DNA of 64,000 nt from the NCBI GenBank assembly GCA_037179385.1, contig CM074187.1:8433450-8497449 (forward strand). Direction: 5' to 3'. Shown here one piece after another: positions 35,801-47,800 of this stretch. Source of the stretch: Holothuria scabra (Eukaryota; Echinodermata; Holothuroidea; Aspidochirotida; Holothuriidae). The position numbers and the translations under genes are program-made. Numbering within the stretch: position 1 is the stretch's first letter; every line of letters starts with the position of its first letter. The notes under the pieces were generated by a model. The model worked only from the letters and a program-made list of their open reading frames with translations. It had not been told where the DNA came from and made no database searches.

Positions 35801-38800
35801 GATGTGGTTGACTTTAATAGTTGGAGTAAAGCCATTTTGTGCTGATGGATTTTAAAGATGACCTGTTGCCTCTGGAAAAATGCAATCAAAATTATGCCAG
35901 GTTCTGGATGACATTATAGAATACACTTGTCAATAATGAGAATGTTTTAGGTATGCTGTCACTGATGTGACATTATTGATAGTGCATTGAATCAGTTTGC
36001 AATTGAATATGAGTGTATTCTGTGACATTTTGAAGAATTAGGCATACTTTTTATTGCACTCAATGAGACAATAGATAAGCTTCAAATTTGTGGAAGCAAA
36101 TTTGTTTTTTACTTTACGACTGAATTTCATTGAAAATGGAGATAAGGGTGGATATGATATTGTTTAGATATTTTTCAAAGACAGTGTAGTTAGTTAGATG
36201 GGATTTAATGTCACCTAGAAAAAAAAAAAAAAGATGCAAGTTGGGAAGACAGTATAGTATCAGTGATACAATGATCATAATGTTATAATGTAACCTGTGG
36301 CGTTAGTTAAATGATATTTAGCAGCACACCAGTTTGTTATACTATCGTTAAGGATACACTGATAAATCTCATACATAAAATGAAACTGTACAATGCTAGA
36401 ATTTGAGACATGAAACTCCAGCAGACTAAACCGACCCATTTTTTGGACAATGGTCATTACAGGTCAAAGAGGGCAAACTGGAGTTTTTTATTCATTTACT
36501 TTATTTCTCTTTTTGTTAAATTTGCACTTAATTAAAGGGGCAATCAAAATTTTGTTTAAACAAGTTTTGTACATTTTGAATTCTGCACCACAATCATACA
36601 TTGAGCTAGAATCAACAAAAATCGATCAATCATCAGGATCTGATGTCGGTATTAGTCACCATATGGATCATGCTGCCTAGTCTTGCATCTGTGTGGAACT
36701 TTTTCATGCATGATAAATATTACAGTATATCCATTCAACAGTCATAAAACACAAAATGAACATTTCTTCCCACTTGAAAGTCCTCTTCAATGGTTGTTGT
36801 TCTTGTAATTATCAGTTTCAAGGGGGGGGGGGGGAGAAAAGGTAGTGCTGGAACGAAAGGTTAATATTTGCCGGCAGTATTTGAATGCCCCTTTAAGCTA
36901 CTCACAAAGATTGCTGAGGAAAAGTTTTAAATACAAGACGTGCTTTTGTGAAGAGTACACAAAGCATATTCTTGCACCCTAGGCAGATTTGAAGTTAGTT
37001 AGATGGAGTTTTTCGGCCCAGTTTCCAACCTATAGGTTCAAGTGGAGCTGGCCACAGCCTTTTTTCCAGTTGTGGCTCACTGGCTTGTTTTCCCTACTCC
37101 ATGGCTTATGCAAAGCATCATGCACAACTGCAGTGGGTCCCTTTTTAGAGTCTTTGGTATGACTCGACCTGGGAAGCAAACCTGGGCCTTCCCCTTGAGA
37201 GGCGGATGCTCTACCATTGGACCTATTATGTGGTCTAGGCAGGTAGATTTTGAAGCAAGAAATTACAAAGTTGCTGGATTTTCTGGTTCATATTTCATAG
37301 CAGTTTACATCTGTTAGTCTTAAACTTCAGTCTTGAACTAACTAAAGTTGTGCTCATTGATTTCAGCTTTACAGCATTACAACTGTTGTTTTTCTTTTTT
37401 TTTTACTGTTTTTTTTTTGTTGTTGTAAGTTATTATAACCTTTTTATCTTATAGATTGAATACACCATGACACAAGTTGGTGGAGAGACTACTACAGAAT
37501 ACATCCTGCAGAACGCAGCAGTATGCATTCCAGATTGTAGTAAGTTTATGAAACTTTTCTTCAAAATTTTCTGTTTCATATTGTCATATGGAATATCTGT
37601 GTAAGGTTCTCACTGGGATCTTTTCAAACTTCCCTTGTAATTCTTGTGCAGAAATTTTAATTTGCATTGCATCTTCAGAGTTTTAAATATTCCATTTCTT
37701 TCCCAATAGTTTACTTATGTTCATCATGATGGAAATAAAATCTTTTATAAAACAAGAAAGAAAGAAAAAAGAACATGTGCTGACATAAAAAAAACCACAC
37801 CCATCATCTGTTTTCAAACTTAATTTTATATCTCTGCTTTTGTTGTCCCTCTCTTCTCTTCCCTGTTTTTTCTACTGTATACAAATGATCACATTAAGTT
37901 ACTTTAAATCTGGCTTCAATTTGTGAGGCATGCCCACAATAACTGTTTTCAAATTTAGCCTAAAAACATCATTTTAATTATCTTCACCTCCTCATGTCTT
38001 CTTTTACAGTGTATTAAAAGTAGACAGTAGTAAAGAAGGTATAAAAAAGAGGGCATAGTCTCTATTTATATTAAACCCAGGTAAGGTCAAATTGTCACCA
38101 CAGAAAGATGATGTTTACTCAATTTGGCATTATGTGCTGTGTAGGAACATTTTTATCAAATTCATGCAGAACCATCTTTTCTTTTTAATCTTTAGAAGAT
38201 GACACTCCTCCCCCAAAACCTACAACCATGATACTCCCACCAGTGAATGAATGTGCATCATGGAAAAACATAGAAAATGCTTTGGAGTTTTCTTTGGAAG
38301 GAGGTTACTCTGTATCGGACTGTGTCACCTTGCCTGGTTGTCGAGGCTTTCAGTGTTCAGCTATGTATAAGGTAGACTTTCTTTTGGTGTCAGGGCTTCC
38401 AATGTTCAGCTATCTTTATTAAGGTGAGCTTTCCTTGGGTGCAAAGCTTTCAATGTTTAGCTAAGAATAAGGTAAACTTTCTTTGGTGTCGGGGCATTCA
38501 GTGTTCTGCTATCTTTAAGGTAAAGCTTTCTTTGGGTACAAGGCTTTCAGTGTTACCTTTTAAGGTAAGCTTTCCTAGGATGTCATATTTTTTTGTCCAC
38601 AGCTGTGTATAAGGTAAGCCTCCTTAGGATCGCAAGACTCAACAGTAAGTTATAAATAAGTTTGTTTTCCTTGTGTATCTGGCTTTCAATTCTCTGCTAT
38701 GCATAATGTAACCTTTCCTTGGATGCTTTCAGTATACAGCCTTACATAAGATAGGCTGTCCTTTAATACTTCTCTGCTGTGTTACCATAGTTCTTTCTAC

Positions 38801-41800
38801 AATCATGATGGTTTTAGACAGTAGTTATTTTACAAACTAGACAGGAACATGGAGAAAACCTGTGTTTTGTAAAACTAATGATGTTTTCTGGGTAATCCAC
38901 TATTTGAACAATTTGAAATTTGGCTTTTCTTACTTTGAAGTTCAGTTCTATTGGGGAAACCATGTTTTACTCCTCTGACAGTGTCCTCTGACCATGCAAG
39001 AGAATGAAGCGAAATGCTTTTTCCTACAGTTTAGCACTTCAAATGAAATTAAACAGAAACTATCGTACTATTGTACTACTCTAGAACTGGTTACTCATAC
39101 CAATGACCTGTCTATGGTTCCCCCACCCTGAAAACCAGTAATTTATTCACTACATTTCAGTAAATGAGATTGTCTTTTCTGCTACCAAATTAGTAGCAGA
39201 AATGAGAACCAATCAAAATGAACCTTTCATCATAATAAAACATTATGGGGTGCTGTTTTGCGAATAAAGGCAAGCTTAAATGACAAACAATGTATTTAAT
39301 GTAATCTGTAAGGTTATCAAGCTTGTGCATATGTCAATATCACTTGAAAATACTTCAAAAGCATTAAAAATGTGTCCATTATGAATGTAACACTCATTGA
39401 AAGGAGATTGTTTGAGCATTGTGATTGGATGAATTACTTGGAGCTTGCATGTGTGAATATTCAGTTGTAAAGAATAACTTGAGTTTTTGCAAGATTTATG
39501 AGGCCAGCAGATCAGGGTAATGTAGAACAAATAAAGGAAGGTTACCTAACAAGCGGGTGTATGAACGTGGACTGCATTGCATGTAATATGACAAGAATGG
39601 CTGAATTGTCCTAAGAAAGGCTGCAAGTGACCCTGTCTTTGTCCACTTACTCTTGTTGCTATGGCTTACTGCAGCAACAGCTGAAGTAAAGGATCATTAA
39701 TGTCTACTGAAAAGAAGTAACTGAAAAGTATGTTTTTCATTTCAATCAAGAAAACAAAAATGCTGAATCACATGACATAGCATATGCCAATACTTTCAAG
39801 TATTTTTCAAAGTGGGCATGACACGGCCACAAAAACTTTTGTGTATTGCAAGATTTGATACAGTATTTTACAAATATCATCTCACACCCCATAAAAAACC
39901 TGTGCAATTCAGCATAAATGATATTTGAAAGAAAATGTTCAATATCCAATTCCAAAAAACGCCGCAACAGGTCACCTGACTTTAATGACATAATTGGCGG
40001 CGCAAACCTCGCCCTATTTAAGAAGGCGCATCTAGATGTGGAACTAATGAAACCCTCGGTAGAGTTTAATCTCATCTTAGCAACTTCATGAAACGGATTG
40101 CATCACAATACAGAGTCCAACATACACAGCGAAAGGCGCAGACCATGGTGGGGATTCGGAGAAAATCATTGGCCAATATGTTCGCCTGCATATGCGCGCG
40201 TGTGAAAACAGTTCTGTTTTTGTGCAAGGAAGACGCAGTTCGGGCGCTATACAGAACAGCTATGAACATGTATGGACATCCATAACAAGCGTGTCCCCAC
40301 TGCGAGTGCGTCTTTACTGTATGAGCTGTTTCATGAAGGTGCGAATACAAAACAGTCACCGCGCAATGCACAATTCACATAGTCAGTGGCTAGGCTTACT
40401 GCTATCACAGCACCGGTGTTTGTAATGATGTGCTCGCAAACATGTGTTACCATACACATTATTCGATGATTGTGAGCTCCCTGGTACAGTGTTGCTAACC
40501 GTGCCTCCAATGACGTCACCATCTCGAGACGCACTTGCTTTCAGGTTTCAAATGGGCTGAGTCTGACCTGTGATTGGGAATTTACAATAAGTCATATTTC
40601 AGTATTTTATGGACATAATTTAGTAGGAAAAACATTCACAGAGCTGCCAACCTGTCATTTCGAAAAAGAGAAACACCACCATGTGTATGCTAGGATAAAA
40701 CTCCAGAGGCTAAGATCCGGGACCTGTCTTAGGACCCCTGGAGAGGTTGGGTGTGCAAAGCACTTGATTTTGAGTAATTTGGGGTTTGTCTGGAAGATTT
40801 TTTGAGCCCTCAATAACAGATTGGTTAATTGCATGCCAAAATCTACAATGCCTACATTCAGCCTGTCAGATTTCAAAACCAACCTTATCATTGAGGACCT
40901 CAGATGATTTTAACACTCTAATAAACACATATTTAAAGAACCCCTCTCTTTTCTTTATTTCAAGAAACAAAAGAAAACATTGTACATGATCATGATCCAT
41001 GTGATACTGAAAATCGGAACATGACACTGGAAAATCGGAACAGAGAAAATTTTTATGCAAAAAAGTAGAACTGTTCCTCCTAAATCAGAACAGTTGGCAG
41101 GTCTGCATTCACTTAATGTCAAGGTGTACCCGAAGAATATTTACCGAGAAACTTACTTTGGCCGTGTCTTGCCCACTTTAACATTCTGGAATGCTTTATG
41201 TGAGGTGAAATTTTATAAATTTTGTGCTTAAGATTTGCCAATGATGAAATATTAAAATATGAAATAAAACACTGCCATGGTTTTGTTTTCCTTCAATAGT
41301 GGAAGAAGTATCAAGTGGTAATTGAAGAGTTCCATTGCCAGGATCCGACGTATATCACAGTCTCCATCGATAGTGCCTATGAACACTATTCACAAACTTT
41401 CACCCACAATGAGACAGCACCTATTCCTTGTAAGTAAAGGAAAGAACTACATTATATGTAAAGAGTTCTGCATTTTTATCTCAGTGTATAACATGTATTA
41501 CGATATTGTCACCAAAGCAGGTCACTGAGCTTGAGCCGAACTTCCTTATAATATTGTCTTTTTATGACTGAGTAAAACCCTTCCTGAAAAGAAAAAAGTT
41601 TAAGTTTGTTGACTTTGTTGGGAGTTTTGGCTGATAAGTGAGCAAAAACTGGTGAAAGTGAAGACAGACTCATGGCACTGTATTGTTTGTGCTTCCAGTC
41701 CTCATAATTCATTGTGTTCATTCAGCCTACTATTTTGTGGTTAAAATCTCTTACCTACATGGGCTTGGTTTAACACCTTTCTGGTCTCACGACAAATAGG

Positions 41801-44800
41801 CTCTGCAGCAGATATTTGCCCAACCATTGTCTTAAGTTGGAGAAGTTTATTTACAGTTGATTGAATTTCTAGACAGTTTATTGGCCGGAAAAAAGCTCTC
41901 AACCTTAAGAAGTTGTATTCTATACTAATATATTTGAATGAGACTATTGGAGATAGTAGTAAAGGTTTGTAACTAGTGTGAAAGACAGTAAGAAAACTAG
42001 TAGGTTTGACACAACCTCAAATGCTGATCTCCCTCTGTATGGGTTATCGTTTCTGCTTTACAGTTTCAAAAGAGTTTAATGGAAAATTTGGAAAAGTCAT
42101 GAAAATTTGGAGAAAAAAAAATCAAGACCCGGAAAAGTTTTGAAATTCTGGGAAATTGTTTAAAATTGTTGAAAATTCATGGAAATTTTTACAAAATAAT
42201 ATTTTCCATTCCCATTTGTAATATCAAAATTTATCCTCTTATAACATCAAAATTCATGCTTCTCTTCACCTCAAATAATTTTTATATGCTATTTTATGGA
42301 AGAAGTCATGGAAATTGTGTATTTGGCCCTGTGGAAGTCATGATTCTTTTCCTAAAAAGTGTAGGGTTTCAATATGTTTTATAATAGCTACCTGTATCAC
42401 TTAGTATAACATTGCTATGTTACTGGAATTTATTTCAAGTGTTTGTTAATTATTTTGAGCATTACATTGTGTCAGGATTCTAAATTTGCTGAATTTGTGC
42501 AAATATGAGAATTTTTCCCACATGCCAAATTTGTTAATGTACTGTATGGAGGACTGTATTTGTGCTGATTGCTGCATCAGTGACCTTCACTAGCTATGCC
42601 CTACAGTATGACACAGTGAGAGAGTCGGGTATGTGTGCACATGTGCTTCATACCTTGTGTACATTGTGTGCATCGTTGTGTGAACAAATTCTAGGCTACA
42701 AATTGTGACATTTAACAACAATGAATTCACTGTTTATATACAGGAAGGTACATAATAAATTTAGGCGCCCTTGTTTCACTGACATTGTGAACAGACAGTC
42801 CTGCTCTCCTCCATTGTCCAGCATACGGGCAGCTATATGGGGAAGTAAAACACCCGACCAGATCTGTGTTTTAGTCCTGATTGCTAAAGATAAATTGATG
42901 AGTCATGAGTGCTGCAACTCAGCATTGTGCATTGTCCTCACATGTTTTGATGTGAAGTTTCTCAAAGGGTAACCTTCTGGTTAGACCCTTCCCCCAGACT
43001 GGCAACGATGGATAACAGCTTACATTTCTGATGGTTCATATAAGTAGTATTTAGTTCGTCTGACAGTAAAGGGAGCCCTACTGGATTGACTACCTCTTTG
43101 TCTGACCTGTAAGGTTTAATAAACAAATCAGATAACATCTCAACTTTTTCAAGTAACATCGTTTTTTTTCAAGTAAAATTACTCAGTGGGAACTTAAGGG
43201 AATTGAAATTTTTCTGTTTCTTTTGTTAAGCTGTTCTTCTGTGATCATTTACTTTTTTTCTTTGTCAGTAAATTACCTGCAATCTTATCAGGTCAATCAA
43301 ATTCTGAAATGAATGTATTACTGCATAGGCTGCCCATTTGACTTTTGCAAGTAAGTGGGAAAAATTCCTTTAAGATGAAAAATATTGCTATTTCACCCAA
43401 ATAAACTCGGGCTGCAATGAGATCATGAGCCTACAGCTGTGAACCTGATGTAAGTTACCCAAGCAAAGGTTTTTTTGTTTTTTTTCTTCTATTTTATAGT
43501 TTCTGAGGATATCCTAATTTCAGTTCATCTTGTGGAGTTTTCACCATCCATGATCTTTGTTGGCATTGTCATCCTTTTCCCATTCAGCAGTGACAGATTC
43601 ATTGAGGTCCCGTTGGTTTCCGATCAACTTCTTAGAGTGACTCCCTGTATTGGTGAGTACAGCCTTTTGGGACATCCTTGATTACTCAACTATTTAGAAG
43701 GGCTTGCCTCCTAAATATCTTCAAAGACTAAGTGTGTGGTCTGGTTAGTAGAGAATCTAACACTCACTCAGAAGGTCCAAGATTTGATTCTCAAGCCATG
43801 TCAAACCAAAGCCACTAAAAAGGGAACCCTCTGCTGTTAAATTAGATCAGATGGAGTTTACGGCCCAGTTTCCAACCAGTTGGTTCCAGTTGAGCCAGCC
43901 ACAGCCTTTTTCCAGTTGTGGCTCACTGGTTTGTTTTCCCTTCTCCATTGCTTATGCTGAAAACCAAGCACTGCTTTTTTGTGTGATGCTTCACATAAAG
44001 TTTTAAGTAATGATAAATATCCAGTGCAAAAAAAAAAAAAAGGTGTGAGCCGAGATTAAACCATGAGGTACAATTAGGAAGGTTTTAGTCTGGTCAAGAG
44101 ATTGTCTATAACTATTAATCTGATTTGTATGTAAAGTAGTTGGCTAGTATGGCAGCCATCCATCTGCCCATAGCTTGCTATTGCTGCATCAGTTGCCATT
44201 GGTACAGATGGTGTAGAAGATGCGTCCATTGAGGTTCCTAAGGTTACTAAGTTAAGGTATTAATTTAGGGATAGAACCCTGTCTAACCTAATCTAACCTA
44301 AATGTCCACAAAGAAGCTGTTGCTTTATAACCAAATAATGTGTCAAATTTCACGGCTGACCTAGTTAAATTGGTTTTTCTGGTTACTCATGGTACCAGTG
44401 GTAGGTTCCGTCACCTTCCAATTAGTGAACTCTTTTTATCAAAAAGGCCTTTATCCAAGTGCTGTACGAAGGTAGAATTTATTAACAGAGCAGGTTTGTT
44501 GCATATTTTTGTATTCTTTCAAGAGTCTACTTTTTACCTTAGATTGGTGCTTCTCAACAGATTAGCCCAAGTCCCACTGCAATCAAAAAAGTTGTATGTA
44601 ATGATGTTGCTTCTTGAAAATGCAACACAGACACCCCAGTAGATCAAAGGCAGTGTGGGGTGTAATTGGTATCTGAAAACTGCTTTAGACCTCTCCCCCT
44701 GACCAGCGATAACACCACATACTGCATGTATGGGGGGACCTCTACCCCCTTGAGAGATATCCTGGGTACATGCTGCTGGCTATGACTAGTTAAAACACGT

Positions 44801-47800
44801 TTAACCCTTTACCGTTGTGCTCCGATCGGGGCATATCTGCGCGCCTCGGGAGTGGGCGGAAAAGCGGACGTAGCCTGCCCCGCATCGGCTTCCGTAGGCC
44901 GTTGACCCCGTGACCTTAAACTATTGTCTCTCTCGTTGTTGTGGCCGAATTTTCGGGTAGCTACTCGCAGTTTCGAGCTGCGCGTGAAACAGTAAAGATG
45001 GGTGACAGCCGAGCTCTCCGCATGGGTCCAAAAGGACCCAAACAAGGGTAAAGGGTTAAAAGAGAATTGTTATGAATGAGCAGTAGTCTATGTACCAAAA
45101 TATAGTTGGACATATTGATTGTTATTTCCAGTTTTGAGATGGTACATGGTACATCTTATTTTGAATACATTTTGTATTCACTGATTTTAAGCATTGGTGT
45201 GTTTAAAAGAAAAAAACTACAGAAAGTTTAAAAATATCATTTTGGGGTTATTTCTTTAAGAATTATAAGATAATATATTTTTCCTGGGTTGTGTTCTTTT
45301 GGAACTAGTGGTTGTCTTTTCTTCTTTGTAGATGTCACTACAACCACAGAGGCTGACTTCATAGGTGAGTGTGTTCATTGTTTGGAAAAGATTAACTCCT
45401 TTAAACTACTGGTTTTTCTCTCTTTAACAAGCCTTTAAACCAGAAGGTTATAAGTTAAGGCATTTAATTCCAGCAAAACAAAACAAGCCTTCTAGATCCA
45501 TGTTCTACGATGCATGGTAACGGCTCCGAAATAAGTTTGCTTTATGAGTGACTAAAGTTTGAGAGAAATTTTTGAAATGACACTAAGGAGAACAAAGAGT
45601 TCAAAGTTACATGGTGCATGTTTTATGTAAGGCCTAGTCTCGGTATTCATTGCTCTACAGATATTCTATGACCAAACTGTGACCAAATGAAAAGAAATAA
45701 TGCATTGCCTGGTGTTGTGTATGTGTTTATTTGTGTTGGCCATACTTGTTTATGAAGATGGTGTTTGAAGAATGATAATACCCCTCTTTAGGTTCATGGA
45801 ACCTATCATGTTTTTGTAGAGATCAAAGGCAAAGATGCCATATTTCAGATTTTAGTCTAAAATATGTTTTTTAAACCTATTTTGTGAAAGTAGTTCAGTA
45901 TAAACCATTGATAGCAATCAAACTACCTACTACAGATCACACTCCATGGGTAGAATTGTCAAGAACTGGGCAGACATCATATACATTGCACATGTACTAC
46001 ATAAAAATGTGCAAAAGCTTTTCAAAGGGTAAAGGCAGGGGAGTGGGTGAAGTTAATCTGTGCTGTGTAGTGATAGTACTTTAGAGGTGATTTTTGCTAT
46101 GCCAGTGGCCAAATTCTGATAATTGTCCCACTTAAGCCCTGACCATTGTGGGGTTGGATCATCTATTTGGCAAATTGATATTTTTGCAAAATCTTCAGGT
46201 TTTTTTGTGTGTGTTTTGATAAAAGCTGGAGGCATCTTTTTAGAAGTCATTTGAGGTCATCAAAAAATGCAAGTCTCAAAAATTCAACACTGCAATATGC
46301 TTGAAATTCAACCTTGGCATGTACAGTACAGTTTGCATGCTTAGTTTCGGATTTCTGTTGATTGCAGTACATGTAAAACTTTGAAAAACAAAACAAAAAT
46401 GCTTGATAACTGCAAGGTCCATTGATCAACTGTATTTAGGCAAATAGACGGATATGCTCTGTGTTAATACTAGTGGGGCCATTGCATTGGCTTACTGCTG
46501 GATAATTTAGCTTCTGAGCATGATGTCCTCTGCCGCGGTTCTCATTCTGGCCGATCTTTAAGATTCCTCTTTCTAATTTCAGGTTGGAGACAGAGTATCT
46601 ATTCATACAGCTTAGAACACTGGAAGAGCCATTTCTGGCCGTCATGTGAAGGGAAATTTAGGGTAAAAAATTTCAGGGGGGCTCAGCACCAAATAATGGT
46701 GGCGCTGTGCAGATAGTGGTTTTGGTTGGCCTGCTTCTCTTTCATCAAGGAATGGCTACGCAATACTCTCAGTTTTAATAGTAACATTGTCTTGTATGTT
46801 TTTTCTTATTCCCAGGTAATAACAACAGATTTACCCTAGATTCTCAAACTGGTAAGTACCTTACAATTTAATTTGAACTTACCATGTTAGAACCCATAGT
46901 TTTTAGGTGGGATCAGATTAGAAGAATTATAGAATTTAACTTGATGTGGTAAGAGAATAAATACTCAAGATTTAAAAGAAAGAAAGGAATGAGTTGTTAA
47001 GTTGTTTTGATTATTACATTGCTATTGCACTCAATGAAATAATTGCCTAAGGTGGATCCGTCACTTTTAATAGGGAAAAACTGCTGTTTCTGGTTAAAGC
47101 ATCTGACTAGTATCTGACCACTGGTTTATTAACAGTTTCATTAAGCAGCAGGTTTGATTACCATTATAGCACACTAGAAGATCAACAACTAAGGGGTTCA
47201 AATAATACCTTGTAAAGGCAAAAAGGGGATCTATTACTCTTGGTCCATCAAGGGGCTAGATGCTCTTTCAGTTTTTAAGAGATTAAATGCAATCAAAAAT
47301 CAACCTCTGAGGCCGTTTTCAAATGCTTGAAAGGGACTGTTATTGTTCTTTACAAGGTTGGGCATAGGGTAATTTTTTCCTAATGACTTCTTTTGAAAGT
47401 AAATTGACTGAATTTCAATCTTGGAGAAACTTATTGCTTGAAAAAAGGGCTCACCATACTGCTTTATTTATAAAATCTATGTAGTCTGTAAGGTGTTAGT
47501 TTTAAAAGGATGAGTTTTTTCTATAAAACAAACACAATTTGCCCTTTAAAAACTGAAACCAACATTGCCATTTTGATATTAGTGTAATGTCTTGTTGAGA
47601 GCATTGAATGTTTTGTAATACCTTCTCATGAGAGGCATTATTCTACATGATTTTTATTTCATGGATTAAGCTTAAGATTAGAACATAAAATAAGGAAGTC
47701 TGGAGAAATCATTATCCTACTTGATACCATGTAATTATTGGGAGGAAATTTCTGAAAGTTCCATTTTCAACTTCAGTTCAGTCTATTTGGACGTTTCATA

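Larger units (their letters stand above)
31358..37539 (+). other. Module 2 of the receptor gene (exons 5-8)
   Basis: Residues about 157-306. Cysteines 165, 181, 187, 192 and 220 keep the x5 and x4 spacings seen in module 1, with one extra Cys at 157 that may close module 1. The head reads CSKMATCDGISC. The 133-nt second exon (35192-35324) has the same phase pattern as the equivalent exon of modules 1 and 3. The C-terminal part is split over two exons (35629-35711 and 37455-37539) and ends VCIPDC. Confidence 0.75.
38196..43652 (+). other. Module 3 of the receptor gene (exons 9-11)
   Basis: Residues about 307-459. A Pro/Thr linker (DDTPPPKPTT) precedes the head ECASWKNIENAL, then DCVTLPGCRGFQC. 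Cysteines are at 326, 349, 355, 360 and 378. The second exon is again 130 nt with the same phases as exon 3. The C-terminal part is a single 153-nt exon, where module 2 uses two. It contains one likely N-glycosylation site, HNETAP. It ends VTPCIG. Confidence 0.8.
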
